Shown here piece by piece: positions 37,947 through 47,601 of a stretch of 64,000 bases of DNA (the stretch's first letter is position 1; every line of letters starts with the position of its first letter). Under the pieces are notes generated by a model, which was not told where the DNA came from, did no database searches, and worked only from the letters and a program-made list of their open reading frames with translations. The translations under genes were made by a program, and so were the position numbers. The DNA is from Halobacillus sp. A1 (GTDB lineage Bacteria; Bacillota; Bacilli; Bacillales; Halobacillaceae). The stretch is taken from the NCBI RefSeq assembly GCF_024189295.1, contig NZ_JAIZEN010000010.1:62001-126000 (forward strand), given 5' to 3'.

Positions 37947-40900
37947 ATGCAAGGAATAAAAAATTATTTATATCCGCAAGACGATATAAAATCGGTAGTT
38001 GATGGTTTTGAAGCGGGGATGCAGGAACAAATGATTGCCGGGCTTTCGGGAGCATCCAGAAGCTTGATGATTTCGCTTTTGAAAGAATCTTTAAACCGTC
38101 CTGTCATCATTATTACTCACCAGCTTATACAAGCTCAGCAGATTTACGATGATATGACAGAACTGGCTGACAGCGACCAGGTACACCTTTATCCCGTCAA
38201 TGAGCTGATTGCTTCAGAAATAGCGGTAGCCAGTCCTGAGTTGCGCAGTCAGCGTATCGAGGCACTCTCGCAGTGGCTTAATCAGAAGTCAGGGATCCTG
38301 ATTGCTCCAGTGTCAGCACTGAAACGGATTATGCCGCCTAAGGCTTATTGGGAGCACAACATGCTCCCTTTTCGTGTTGGAGAAGAAATCGATGTTGATC
38401 TTTACCTCAATCGTTTCGTAAGCATGGGGTATGAACGAGTAGATATGGTGTCGAGCCCTGGAGAATTCTCTGTTCGAGGAGGCATTATTGACGCGTATCC
38501 TCTTACTGCAGAATATCCTTACCGTATTGAACTATTCGATACCGAAGTGGACTCGATTCGTTCATTCGATTCGGAATCGCAGCGATCTCATTCAAAATTT
38601 GACTTCGTACAAGTCGGCCCAGCGACTGAACTATTATTAACGGACGAAGATTTCACAAGAGCTGCTCACAGGCTTGAGGAGGCACTCAGCCATTCCCTGC
38701 AAAAGCTTACGAAGAAAGAAGCGAAGGAAACACTTAATACTTATATCGAACATGACATCGATCAGTTGCATCACCGTGAACGTTTCCAGGAACTGTACAA
38801 ATATATCGGGTATTTCTATGAAGAACCTGTCAGTTTACTAGACTACCTGCCGGACAATGGATTGATCGTCCTTGATGAAATGAGTCGTATTCAAGAAACA
38901 GCAGGCCGCCTTGATCAGGAAGAAGCCGAATGGTTTAACAGTCTGCTGGAAGTGAACCAGATGGTACGAGATTTACGTATCTCGTTTGATTGGCACGATA
39001 CGTGGGAGAAGATGAAGCAGACGAAGCTTTACTTATCCGTGTTTATGCGCCACATTCCAAATACACAGCCGCAGAATATCGTTAATATTTCCAGCCGTCA
39101 AATGCAGCAATTCCACGGTCAAATGAATTTATTGAAAACAGAGATGGATCGGTGGATGAAGCAGGGATTCAGTGTGATCATCCTTGCTCCAGATGATTCG
39201 AGAGCGGATAAGATACAATCTGTACTTCAGGATTATCAGATGGAAGCCGTAGTCGCAAAAAAATCACCGGCACTGCCCGTCAATATCCCGACCATTATTA
39301 AAGGGAACATTAGCAGTGGATTTGAATGGCCAATGCACAAGTTAGCTGTACTTACAGAAAACGAATTGTTCAAAAAACGGACGGCGAAGCCAAAACGCAG
39401 GCAGAAGATGACAAATGCCGAGCGTATCAAAAATTATCAAGAGCTGAAAGTGGGCGACTATGTCGTTCACGCTAACCACGGGATTGGTAAATACATCGGT
39501 ATTGAGACGCTGAAAGTGGGCGACAGCCATAAAGATTTCTTAATGGTGAAGTACTCAGGCAACGACAAGCTTTTTGTCCCGATCGATCAAATCGATTTAA
39601 TTCAAAAGTATGTCGGTTCAGAAGGCAAGGAGCCGAAAGTTTATAAGCTGGGCGGCAGTGAGTGGACGAAGGTGAAAAGCCGCGTCCAATCCTCCGTTGA
39701 AGATATAGCTGACGATTTAATTCAGCTCTATGCAGATAGAGAAGCGTCCAAAGGCCACGCTTTCTCAGAAGATGGAGAAATGCAGCGTGATTTTGAAACG
39801 GCGTTCCCATATGAAGAAACGGAAGACCAGATTCGTTGTATTGATGAAATCAAAGAGGATATGCAAAGAATTCGACCGATGGATCGTCTTCTATGCGGAG
39901 ATGTAGGCTATGGAAAAACAGAAGTGGCGATTCGTGCAGCCTTTAAAGCTGTTGAAAACGGAAAGCAGGTAGCCATCCTTGTTCCGACAACGATATTAGC
40001 GCAGCAGCATTTCGAAACGATGCAGGAGAGATTTCAGGATTTCGGTGTCAATATTGGCTTGCTCAGTCGTTTCAGGACGAAAAAACAACAGAAGGAAACG
40101 ACGGACCGTTTAAGAAAAGGTCTTCTCGACATCGTTGTCGGCACCCACCGCATTTTATCAAAAGATATAAAATTCAAGGACTTAGGGTTGTTAGTAGTCG
40201 ATGAAGAACAGCGCTTTGGAGTGAAGCATAAAGAAAAAATTAAACAGTTGAAATCGAATGTAGATGTATTGACCTTGACTGCGACTCCTATACCGCGGAC
40301 TCTTCATATGTCGATGCTTGGAGTGCGTGACTTATCAGTCATTGAAACACCACCTGAGAACCGCTTCCCTATCCAGACGTATGTGCTGGAGTACAATCCT
40401 GTTTTCATGCGCGAAGCGGTAGAAAGAGAAATGGCGAGAGATGGACAAGTCTTTTTCTTGTTCAACCGTGTAGAGAATATTGAGCGTATGGCCCAGGAAA
40501 TTTCAGCTCTTGTCCCAGAAGCGAGAGTGGCTTTCGCTCACGGCCAAATGAATGAGACCGAGCTTGAGAACGTGATGTTTTCCTTTTTAGAAGGGGAATT
40601 CGATGTACTGGTGAGTACAACGATCATTGAAACGGGTGTTGATATTCCGAATGTAAATACACTGATTGTATATGATGCCGACCGAATGGGACTCAGCCAG
40701 CTTTACCAGCTACGAGGTAGAGTAGGGAGATCCAACCGGGTGGCTTATGCCTATTTCACTTATCAAAAGGATAAAGTGCTGACTGAGGTTGCGGAAAAGC
40801 GGCTTCAAGCCATTAAAGAATTTACAGAACTCGGGTCCGGTTTTAAGATCGCAATGCGAGACTTATCCATCCGAGGCGCCGGCAACTTATTAGGGGCACA

Positions 40901-41483
40901 GCAGCACGGGTTCATTGACTCGGTCGGGTTCGACATGTACTCACAGATGCTTAAGGACGCTATCGAAGCGAAACGCCAAGGGAAAGAGCCAGAAGCCATA
41001 CAGCCTTTCCAGCCAGAGCTTGATTTAAATATCGATGCTTATATTCCGGATGAGTATATCTCCGATGAAAAGCAGAAAATCGATATGTATAAACAGTTCC
41101 AGGCTATTGAATCGGTGGAAGACATTCATGACCTCCGGGATGAAATGATCGACCGCTTTGGCGATTATCCAGAGGAGGTCGAGAACTTATTCCGAGTCTC
41201 CTCCATTAAGCATTATGCGAAACGAGCTCGCATAGAGTCGATTTCTGAGAAAAAGAAAAAGATCGTCATGGTTATGGAAACGAGCCAAAGTCAGCAAATT
41301 GACGGAGCGAAGCTGTTTGAAGTAGCTAATGAATACGGCCGAATGATTCAGCTTGGAACGGAAGATAGTCAATTGAAAGTAACCGTTGCCTGGGATCGAA
41401 GTTCTGCAGTTAAACGGTATGAAGTCATAGAAGAATTTTTAGAACGTTTGCCGCAGTTGACCCGTGAGGCAACAAGCGCTTAA
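37947..41483 (+). CDS. mfd: Transcription-repair coupling factor
   Basis: A DNA translocase that removes stalled RNA polymerase and recruits UvrA. 1178 residues from ATG 37947 (GGAGGAG upstream), the usual length. The N-terminal UvrB-like domains (SSPGEFSVRGGIIDAYPL) precede the CarD-like RNA polymerase-interaction domain (KVGDYVVHANHGIGKYIGIE). The SF2 helicase motor has GDVGYGKTEVA, VVDEEQRFGV, TATPIPRT and QLRGRVGRS, and the C-terminal TRCF domain is complete. In-frame upstream starts run through fin and are rejected. Confidence 0.97.
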   Translation: MQGIKNYLYPQDDIKSVVDGFEAGMQEQMIAGLSGASRSLMISLLKESLNRPVIIITHQLIQAQQIYDDMTELADSDQVHLYPVNELIASEIAVASPELRSQRIEALSQWLNQKSGILIAPVSALKRIMPPKAYWEHNMLPFRVGEEIDVDLYLNRFVSMGYERVDMVSSPGEFSVRGGIIDAYPLTAEYPYRIELFDTEVDSIRSFDSESQRSHSKFDFVQVGPATELLLTDEDFTRAAHRLEEALSHSLQKLTKKEAKETLNTYIEHDIDQLHHRERFQELYKYIGYFYEEPVSLLDYLPDNGLIVLDEMSRIQETAGRLDQEEAEWFNSLLEVNQMVRDLRISFDWHDTWEKMKQTKLYLSVFMRHIPNTQPQNIVNISSRQMQQFHGQMNLLKTEMDRWMKQGFSVIILAPDDSRADKIQSVLQDYQMEAVVAKKSPALPVNIPTIIKGNISSGFEWPMHKLAVLTENELFKKRTAKPKRRQKMTNAERIKNYQELKVGDYVVHANHGIGKYIGIETLKVGDSHKDFLMVKYSGNDKLFVPIDQIDLIQKYVGSEGKEPKVYKLGGSEWTKVKSRVQSSVEDIADDLIQLYADREASKGHAFSEDGEMQRDFETAFPYEETEDQIRCIDEIKEDMQRIRPMDRLLCGDVGYGKTEVAIRAAFKAVENGKQVAILVPTTILAQQHFETMQERFQDFGVNIGLLSRFRTKKQQKETTDRLRKGLLDIVVGTHRILSKDIKFKDLGLLVVDEEQRFGVKHKEKIKQLKSNVDVLTLTATPIPRTLHMSMLGVRDLSVIETPPENRFPIQTYVLEYNPVFMREAVEREMARDGQVFFLFNRVENIERMAQEISALVPEARVAFAHGQMNETELENVMFSFLEGEFDVLVSTTIIETGVDIPNVNTLIVYDADRMGLSQLYQLRGRVGRSNRVAYAYFTYQKDKVLTEVAEKRLQAIKEFTELGSGFKIAMRDLSIRGAGNLLGAQQHGFIDSVGFDMYSQMLKDAIEAKRQGKEPEAIQPFQPELDLNIDAYIPDEYISDEKQKIDMYKQFQAIESVEDIHDLRDEMIDRFGDYPEEVENLFRVSSIKHYAKRARIESISEKKKKIVMVMETSQSQQIDGAKLFEVANEYGRMIQLGTEDSQLKVTVAWDRSSAVKRYEVIEEFLERLPQLTREATSA

Positions 41484-41489
41484 ATGTCG

Positions 41490-41524
41490 GACGCCCTCCA
41501 TAATGGCATGGAGGGCGTTTTTAA
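41490..41524 (+). terminator. Terminator of mfd
   Basis: ACGCCCTCCA-TAATGGCA-TGGAGGGCGT then TTTTA. Confidence 0.85.
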
Positions 41525-41593
41525 TTGGACTTGTAAAGATTTTAGTTTAAAAGCTCCTGCCCATTCCTTACTTTTCTTTAGTTTATATTTTTA

Positions 41594-41623
41594 TGCATAG
41601 GTTTTTTCTGGTGTATCATACTA
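41594..41623 (+). promoter_or_regulatory. SigG-type promoter of spoVT
   Basis: TGCATA (41594-41599), 17-base spacer, CATACTA (41617-41623). SpoVT is a forespore SigG gene. Confidence 0.75.
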
Positions 41624-41705
41624 TATTTATCACTTATAAATTTTTGGTGTAGGTTGAACAGCATCAGGATAGATGGAGAACCTTGGAATGGGAGGAAGTG
41701 TTAGA

Positions 41706-42242
41706 ATGAAAGCAACTGGTATTGTACGTCGTATTGATGATTTGGGACGGGTTGTCATACCTAAAGAGATTCGCCGCACGTTACGGATCAGAGAAGGGGA
41801 CCCGTTGGAAATTTTCGTAGACCGTGAAGGAGAAGTAATTTTGAAGAAATATTCTCCGATCAGCGAGCTGGGTGATTTCGCCAAAGAATACGCGGAGGCT
41901 CTGCACGATTCTTTAAAAGTTCCTGTACTTATTTGCGACCGTGATGAGTTTATCGCTGTAGCTGGTGAATCCAAGAAGTCTTATATGAATCGTCAAATTG
42001 GAAGTATTATTGAGCAAGTGTTGGACAAAAGAACCGTTCAATCTGAAAAACATCCCCAGCCGGTGGAGATTGTCAGAGATTTAGAAGAGGACGTTATTTC
42101 TTATATTATACATCCTATCATTGCTCAAGGAGATCCAATTGGCTGTGTAGCTGTCTTTAATAAAGAAGGCTCGCCGATTGACGAAGGTTCCGAAAAAGCA
42201 GTCCATACCGCCGCTAACTTTTTAGCGAAGCAGATGGAGTAG
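41706..42242 (+). CDS. spoVT: Forespore transcription regulator SpoVT
   Basis: 178 residues, tunes SigG-dependent genes. The N-terminal AbrB-like DNA-binding domain (MKATGIVRRIDDLGRVVIPK) is followed by a C-terminal GAF domain (SLKVPVLICDRDEFIAVAGE, DVISYIIHPIIAQGDPIGCV). ATG 41706 has GGGAGG upstream and matches the known start. A second AbrB-fold protein in the window, 20 kb from abrB. Confidence 0.96.
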   Translation: MKATGIVRRIDDLGRVVIPKEIRRTLRIREGDPLEIFVDREGEVILKKYSPISELGDFAKEYAEALHDSLKVPVLICDRDEFIAVAGESKKSYMNRQIGSIIEQVLDKRTVQSEKHPQPVEIVRDLEEDVISYIIHPIIAQGDPIGCVAVFNKEGSPIDEGSEKAVHTAANFLAKQME

Positions 42243-42246
42243 AGTG

Positions 42247-42282
42247 TAAGCCAGGTCTACCAAGAGACCTGGCTTATTTTGT
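42247..42282 (+). terminator. Terminator of spoVT
   Basis: AAGCCAGGTCT-ACCAAG-AGACCTGGCTTATTTT. Confidence 0.9.
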
Positions 42283-42326
42283 GCTATAATGGGGACACTT
42301 CAAATGCTAGTCAGAAAGGGAAAACT

Positions 42327-43907
42327 ATGGATCATACTCACTCGTCACATCGGTTAATCAAAGGTGCATTCCTGCTCACTTTATCAGGCTTGATCGGTAA
42401 AGTTTTAAGTGCGGGCTATCGCATACCTTTACAAAATATCGCCGGTGACATCGGATTCTACATTTATCAGCAAGTCTACCCGATTTTGGGCATGGCGATG
42501 ATGCTTGCTCTTTATGGATTTCCGGTCGCCATTTCAAAACTCGTTTCCGAGTTAAAGGACCAGGGGGTTACACTGACGCTTCGTTCTTTTTACATACCAG
42601 CTTTTACTTGGCTGCTTGGCATTTGCGGATCCATCTTTTTGTTCGGATTCACTCAGGCTCACCATCTTGCTCGGGTCATGGGGGATGAAGCACTGACTCC
42701 TTCTTTGCAGGCCGCTTTTTTTGTATTTCTGCTGCTGCCCGTCACCTCCTTAATCCGCGGAGTATTCCAGGGGCAGGGCCGAATGGAACCTACAGCTGTT
42801 TCCCAGGTGGCCGAACAATTGGTTCGAGTGGTCATGATCATTGGTACAGCCCTCTATGTAACCCGGATAGGAGATATATATCAAATTGGCGTCGGCGGAG
42901 CTTTATCTTCAATTCTAGGCACGATTACGGCTTCCGTTGTTTTGTTGGTCTTATGGCGGCGACATTCAAAATTTGAACAAGGGACGGCCCCTTTGCCCGC
43001 TATTTCGTTTTCAAAAACGATCTTTTTTTATGGGTTGTTTATCTGTTTGAACTATATGCTGTTGCTCCTCATTCAGCTCGTCGATTCGCTGACGATTGTC
43101 CCCCAATTAGTAGAAGTCGGTTACATACCGGAGGAGGCGAAAGGAACAAAGGGAGTGTTTGACCGTGGCCAGCCGCTCATCCAGCTTGGCACAGTGCTGG
43201 CATCCTCACTTGCCCTGGCGCTTGTGCCTTCTGTTACAAGGAAACGCAAAGACAAAAACCCGGACCAGGTCCACCAGTATATTTTTGGAGCAGTCAAGTA
43301 CAGCTTTTTGATAGCTGTTGGAGCAGCTGCCGGGCTTATCACCCTTTTCCCTCTCGTCAATGAGCTGTTTTTTCAAAATACAGACGGAACAGGATACTTA
43401 CGTATATTAATGAGTGTTATCTTTTTCAGCTCTCTGGCAATAACGATGTCTTCTGTCCTTCAAGGATTAGAAAAGGTGGTGCATACCGCCTTCGTTATCA
43501 TTGGGGCAGTAGTCATGAAATACCTCTTAAACGTGTGGTGGGTAGGGGAGTTTGGAATGTACGGTGCTGCGGCAGCATCTGTTGCAGCTGTCGCGTTCGT
43601 CGTGCTTTGTCACGTTCTTTTGCTTCACACCGACTTTTCGCTGAAAGAGTGGGCACGTCTTCCGTGGTTTGCAACTATAGGAGCAGCTGGGAGCATGGCA
43701 GCTGTCCTGCTCGTAATCGAAGCGCTGAGAGCGGAAATAGACGGTCGGCTTGCTTTACTCGTTTATGCACTGGTTATCATAGCGCTTGGAGCGGCAATCT
43801 ATCTTATTCTTCTCATCCGCTTAGGGGCACTACAACAAAAGGAACTAGAGCCGCTCCCTTTTGGAGACTGGCTCGTTAAATTATTACCGGGAGGAAGGAA
43901 TGTATGA
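42327..43907 (+). CDS. SpoVB/MATE-type polysaccharide exporter YabM
   Basis: 526 residues with about 14 hydrophobic segments, a MurJ/SpoVB-type flippase of the membrane; the lipid-linked substrate is unknown. LIKGAFLLTLSGLIGKVLSAGYRIPL at the N-terminus and LIRGVFQGQGRMEPTAVSQVAEQLVRV near residue 145 are hallmarks of this family. ATG 42327 with AAAGGG upstream. It overlaps mazG by 4 bases. Confidence 0.9.
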   Translation: MDHTHSSHRLIKGAFLLTLSGLIGKVLSAGYRIPLQNIAGDIGFYIYQQVYPILGMAMMLALYGFPVAISKLVSELKDQGVTLTLRSFYIPAFTWLLGICGSIFLFGFTQAHHLARVMGDEALTPSLQAAFFVFLLLPVTSLIRGVFQGQGRMEPTAVSQVAEQLVRVVMIIGTALYVTRIGDIYQIGVGGALSSILGTITASVVLLVLWRRHSKFEQGTAPLPAISFSKTIFFYGLFICLNYMLLLLIQLVDSLTIVPQLVEVGYIPEEAKGTKGVFDRGQPLIQLGTVLASSLALALVPSVTRKRKDKNPDQVHQYIFGAVKYSFLIAVGAAAGLITLFPLVNELFFQNTDGTGYLRILMSVIFFSSLAITMSSVLQGLEKVVHTAFVIIGAVVMKYLLNVWWVGEFGMYGAAAASVAAVAFVVLCHVLLLHTDFSLKEWARLPWFATIGAAGSMAAVLLVIEALRAEIDGRLALLVYALVIIALGAAIYLILLIRLGALQQKELEPLPFGDWLVKLLPGGRNV

Positions 43908-45364
43908 ATATTATTAAAATTTACGGTCTTGGAGCTGGGGATCTTGATCAGCTTTCTTTGGGTGTATATAAGGAATTAACTTCACAATCGGGTGTCATAT
44001 ACGCGCGGACATTGGATCACCCCGTGATTTCGGAATTGCAAAATGAGGGACTGACCTTTGAGAGCTTTGATGAAACGTATGAGGCATTCGATCAGTTTGA
44101 CGATGTGTATAAAGCAATTGTCACGGGTCTTGTGACAGCTGCAAACGATCAGGATGTAACGTACGTTGTGCCAGGGCACCCTATGCTTGCCGAACGAACA
44201 GTCCAGTTATTGCTCGACCGTGAAGATGTGAATGTAGAGATAAAAGGTGGGCAAAGTTATTTGGATGATTTGTTCAATTCGCTGCACATCGATCCGATTG
44301 AAGGGTTCCAATTCATAGACGCGACTTCGTTTGAAAGAAGTGAGCTGCAGCTTCGGAACCATCTCGTATTTTGTCAGGTATATGATGCGATGATGGCTTC
44401 GGAGGTAAAGCTTGTCCTGTTAGAGGATTTACCGGCTGATTATGAAGTGACGATCGTCTCGGCTGCAGGGAGCAAGGAGGAGAAACTGGTGACGGTGCCT
44501 TTAGAAGAACTGGATCGTGCCGTAGACTTGAATAACTTGACGAGTGTCTACATCCCTCCTGCTGAAAAGGGGCAGCTCAACCACCAATTTTTCCGTCTAA
44601 GGGAAGTGATCCGGGATCTGCGTGGTCCTGGCGGCTGTCCATGGGATCAAAAACAAACACATGAATCTCTTAGGAAGTACTTAATAGAAGAGGCCTATGA
44701 GTTTATCGATGCTGTTCATCGCAAAGATGATGACCATATGGTGGAAGAGCTTGGGGATGTGCTTCTTCAAGTCATGCTCCACAGTCAAATCGGGGAAGAT
44801 GACGGATTCTTCTCAGTGGATGATGTGATTCAGTCGGTTACGGATAAAATGATCCGCCGTCATCCTCACGTCTTCGGTGACGTTCACGTTGAAGATTCGG
44901 ATGATGTCTTGAGTAACTGGGATGACATTAAAAAACGGGAAAAAGGAGGAGCTCCAAATTCACTATTGGATGGGGTTCCTGCCAGCTTTCCTGCACTGCT
45001 CCAGGCTGAAGATTTACAAAAGAAAGCAGCTAAAGTAGGATTTGACTGGGACGACGTCGAATTAGTATTAGCAAAGGTCGAAGAAGAATGGCAGGAATTT
45101 TTAGAAGCGAAAAAGAATCAGGATACAGAAGAAATGGAAAAAGAGTTTGGAGACTGGTTATTTGCAATTGCCAACGCAGCCCGTCATTATAAAATTAACG
45201 GGGAAACTGCCCTGCAGCGAACGAATCAGAAATTCAGAGATCGATTCTCTTCGATGGAAACTCAGGCTTCCAAGGTGGATCGTGACTTGGCTGACTATTC
45301 TTTAGAAGAGCTGGAGCAATTATGGGTCCATGCTAAACAGGAGAAGGAGGACAATAAAGAATGA
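43904..45364 (+). CDS. mazG: YabN: tetrapyrrole-methylase-like and MazG NTP pyrophosphohydrolase
   Basis: 486 residues. The N-terminal 220 residues form a SAM-type tetrapyrrole methylase-like fold (IKIYGLGAGDLDQLSLGVYKEL, VPGHPMLAERTV). The rest holds two MazG modules: GGCPWDQKQTHESLRKYLIE, EEAYEFIDAV and EELGDVLLQVMLHS, then KVEEEWQEFLEA and EKEFGDWLFAIANAARH. It removes non-canonical NTPs. The GTG/ATG start overlaps yabM by 4 bases, and the end overlaps rqcP by 4. Confidence 0.93.
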   Translation: MNIIKIYGLGAGDLDQLSLGVYKELTSQSGVIYARTLDHPVISELQNEGLTFESFDETYEAFDQFDDVYKAIVTGLVTAANDQDVTYVVPGHPMLAERTVQLLLDREDVNVEIKGGQSYLDDLFNSLHIDPIEGFQFIDATSFERSELQLRNHLVFCQVYDAMMASEVKLVLLEDLPADYEVTIVSAAGSKEEKLVTVPLEELDRAVDLNNLTSVYIPPAEKGQLNHQFFRLREVIRDLRGPGGCPWDQKQTHESLRKYLIEEAYEFIDAVHRKDDDHMVEELGDVLLQVMLHSQIGEDDGFFSVDDVIQSVTDKMIRRHPHVFGDVHVEDSDDVLSNWDDIKKREKGGAPNSLLDGVPASFPALLQAEDLQKKAAKVGFDWDDVELVLAKVEEEWQEFLEAKKNQDTEEMEKEFGDWLFAIANAARHYKINGETALQRTNQKFRDRFSSMETQASKVDRDLADYSLEELEQLWVHAKQEKEDNKE

Positions 45365-45621
45365 GATTGGATAAATTCTTGAAAATATCCCGTTTGATCA
45401 AGCGTCGCACGTTAGCAAAAGAAGTGGCGGATCAAGGAAGAATTAACATCAATGGTACACCGAGTAAAGCAGCAACAAAGGTGGCTGTGGGTGATGTTCT
45501 GACAATACAATTCGGGCAGAAGATTTTGACTATTGAAGTGAAGTCGTTAAGAGAAAACGTGAAAAAAGATGAGGCTGCCACTTTGTACGAAATCAAGAAG
45601 GAAGAGCCTGTTAATAAATAA
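45361..45621 (+). CDS. rqcP: Ribosome quality-control S4-domain protein RqcP
   Basis: 86 residues (YabO). S4 RNA-binding fold: MRLDKFLKISRLIKRRTLAK, GRININGTPSKAATKVAVGD. It works with RqcH on stalled large subunits to add alanine tails. ATG overlaps mazG. Last gene of the yabM-mazG-rqcP operon. Confidence 0.94.
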   Translation: MRLDKFLKISRLIKRRTLAKEVADQGRININGTPSKAATKVAVGDVLTIQFGQKILTIEVKSLRENVKKDEAATLYEIKKEEPVNK

Positions 45622-45623
45622 TT

Positions 45624-45660
45624 GGAAAACCACTGCTTGGTAAAGTAGTGGTTTTCGTTC
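45624..45660 (+). terminator. Terminator of yabM-mazG-rqcP
   Basis: GAAAACCACT...AGTGGTTTTCGTTC, 3 bases after the stop; loop about 13 bases. Confidence 0.7.
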
Positions 45661-45710
45661 TATTCGGGCTTCTTTTTTCATAGCTTGTACTAGAGAAGGA
45701 GGCTGTGAAA

Positions 45711-46025
45711 ATGGATAGTTTCGATAAGAATATAAATGGCCGCAGTCATAGTCAGAATAACCAACCTGAACATAATATGAGAATATTGAATCGAAAAACT
45801 CTGGAAATTACAGGAGTAAAAGAAGTGGACAGCTTCGATAGTGAGGAATTTCTACTGCAGACGAGTATGGGGTATCTAGTCATCCGCGGCGAAAACCTGC
45901 AAATGAAAAATTTAAATGTGGACGACGGTGAAGTGTCCATTAAAGGCCGTGTGTTTGAGATGACGTATTTGGACGAAAACCACGGGGAGAAGGCTAAAGG
46001 GTTGTTTAGCAAGCTGTTCAAATGA
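45711..46025 (+). CDS. yabP: Sporulation protein YabP
   Basis: 104 residues, needed for spore cortex in B. subtilis, forming a complex with YabQ. MRILNRKTLEITGVKEVDSF and the YabP/YqfC fold (GYLVIRGENLQMKNLNVDDGEVSIKG) are clear. ATG 45711 has AAGGAGG 8 bases upstream and is preferred over GTG 45705. A CATAGCTT (45679-45686) resembles a SigE -10. It overlaps yabQ by 4 bases. Confidence 0.93.
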   Translation: MDSFDKNINGRSHSQNNQPEHNMRILNRKTLEITGVKEVDSFDSEEFLLQTSMGYLVIRGENLQMKNLNVDDGEVSIKGRVFEMTYLDENHGEKAKGLFSKLFK

Positions 46026-46612
46026 CGCTGACGACTCAATTTATGACCATGATTTCGATGATAGCGGGTGGAATATATATAGGAATGGCCGCAGATACAT
46101 TCGAGCGTCTGTTTTATAAACGCAACAAAAAAAGTTGGCTTGAGTTTGTCTGGCAGTCTGCCTTTTGGATCACTCAGGCTGCTTTTCTTTTTTATATATT
46201 ATATAAGGTCAACTACGGGGAAATGAGAGTTTATATAGCTGTCGCCCTGCTTTGTGGATATGCGGCTTATCGTGCTCTGCTTCAAGAGCTTTACCATAGG
46301 TGGCTGGAGTTTTGGATCCGCGTCATCCTCCAAATATTACGCTTTATGAAGCGACTATTTAATGTGCTTGTCGTTTGGCCTCTAACGGCAGTGGTGGTTT
46401 TATCGAAAAATGTTCTTTTTTTAGTTTATCGAGTTCTTTATAAGGGTATATTTATAGTGTTTATTGTCGTTTGGTCTCCTTTTTTGTTCATTTTTCGTAT
46501 CGTTTGGAGGCTATTACCGATAAATACGAAAAATTTCTTACACAAAATAGGAGGATTTTACGTTACAATAAAGAATATAATCAAGAATTGGACAGACAGC
46601 AAGAAAGAATAG
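46022..46612 (+). CDS. yabQ: Sporulation membrane protein YabQ
   Basis: 196 residues; a membrane protein of the mother cell required for cortex formation. About five hydrophobic segments (MISMIAGGIYIGMAAD, FWITQAAFLFYILYKV, AVALLCGYAAY, VVWPLTAVVVLSKNVLFLVY, GIFIVFIVVWSPFLFIF) with a basic C-terminus. It is coupled to yabP by ATGA overlap. Confidence 0.9.
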   Translation: MTLTTQFMTMISMIAGGIYIGMAADTFERLFYKRNKKSWLEFVWQSAFWITQAAFLFYILYKVNYGEMRVYIAVALLCGYAAYRALLQELYHRWLEFWIRVILQILRFMKRLFNVLVVWPLTAVVVLSKNVLFLVYRVLYKGIFIVFIVVWSPFLFIFRIVWRLLPINTKNFLHKIGGFYVTIKNIIKNWTDSKKE

Positions 46613-46658
46613 TGGATTTGCCTGAGCTGCAAACGATTAAAAAGGGGGCCTAACGCCA

Positions 46659-47036
46659 ATGGCAGACAAATCATCGGTAACTCGCATGGATTCTACATAC
46701 ATGAAAAATTACGATGCACACCTGGAACGTCATGCGAAGAAAAAGAAACGTTTGGTACGTCGGATTATGCTATTTTGCCTTTTAATTGCAATTGTTGCAG
46801 GTTCAATGGCCGTGTACCATTTTCAACAGCGCTCTTTACATGCAGAAAAAGTCGAAGAGTACAAACAATTGCAGACTGAGATGGATACACTAGTTAAAGA
46901 AGAAAAGAATTTGAAAGAGGAGATCGAGCTGCTCAATAATGAAGATTATGTGCTGCAGATTGCGCGATCGAATTATTTCTTCTCAAAAGATGGAGAAATC
47001 ATATTTAAAATGCCAAATGAGGACCCTTCGTATTGA
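46659..47036 (+). CDS. divIC: Cell-division protein DivIC
   Basis: 125 residues of the septum complex with FtsL and DivIB. A basic N-terminus (AKKKKRLVRR) is followed by one membrane segment (IMLFCLLIAIVAGSMAVYHF), then an extracytoplasmic coiled coil (EEYKQLQTEMDTLVKEEKNLKEEIELLN). The conserved end is EDYVLQIARSNYFFSKDGEIIFKMP. Not far from yabQ, 46 bases. Confidence 0.92.
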   Translation: MADKSSVTRMDSTYMKNYDAHLERHAKKKKRLVRRIMLFCLLIAIVAGSMAVYHFQQRSLHAEKVEEYKQLQTEMDTLVKEEKNLKEEIELLNNEDYVLQIARSNYFFSKDGEIIFKMPNEDPSY

Positions 47037-47110
47037 CACCCTTTTCAAAGCATATATATAATAGGTAAGAAGGATATTTTTATCGAATTCTAAGGAGGAG
47101 CATTTTTTTT

Positions 47111-47503
47111 ATGTCAATTGAAGTAGGCAGCAAGCTACAGGGTAAGGTAACTGGTATCACTAATTTCGGAGCATTTGTTGAGCTCCCGGACGGCAAGACA
47201 GGTCTCGTTCACATTAGTGAAGTTGCCGACAACTATGTCAAAGATATTAATGAACACCTAAGCCAAGGCGACGAGGTAGAGGTCAAAGTCATTAATGTTG
47301 GAGATGATGGAAAAATTGGTTTATCCATCAAAAAAGCAAAAGAAAATTATGGTCGTCGTACTGCGCCTAAGAAACCTCGCAAACCTGTTGAGTCATTCGA
47401 ACAGAAGATGAACAACTTTCTTAAGGACAGCGAAGACCGCCTTGCATCACTGAAAAAGCAGACTGAGACCAAACGTGGAGGTCGAGGTGCTAAAAGAGGA
47501 TAG
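47111..47503 (+). CDS. S1-domain RNA-binding protein YabR
   Basis: 130 residues. One S1 domain (GSKLQGKVTGITNFGAFVEL, VHISEVADNYV, VKVINVGDDGKIGLSIKKA) at residues 1-75 and a basic C-terminal tail (RRTAPKKPRKP ... KRGGRGAKRG). It resembles a general RNA-binding factor near ribosomes; exact role unknown. AAGGAGG is ahead of the ATG. Confidence 0.9.
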   Translation: MSIEVGSKLQGKVTGITNFGAFVELPDGKTGLVHISEVADNYVKDINEHLSQGDEVEVKVINVGDDGKIGLSIKKAKENYGRRTAPKKPRKPVESFEQKMNNFLKDSEDRLASLKKQTETKRGGRGAKRG

Positions 47504-47547
47504 CTTGCTGTCTAGGACAATGAGTAAAAGATGCGCGTTTATATAGA

Positions 47548-47582
47548 AACAGACCTGCTTAAATAGCGGGTCTGTTTTTTTA
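47548..47582 (+). terminator. Terminator after yabR
   Basis: ACAGACC-TGCTTAAATAGC-GGGTCTGT then seven T residues. Confidence 0.85.
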
Positions 47583-47601
47583 TAAGGACGGGAGGCTGAG
47601 G

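Noticed and set aside
39472-39810. 112-codon minus-strand ORF opposite mfd
   Set aside because: Shadow of the CarD-like domain; no ribosome site.
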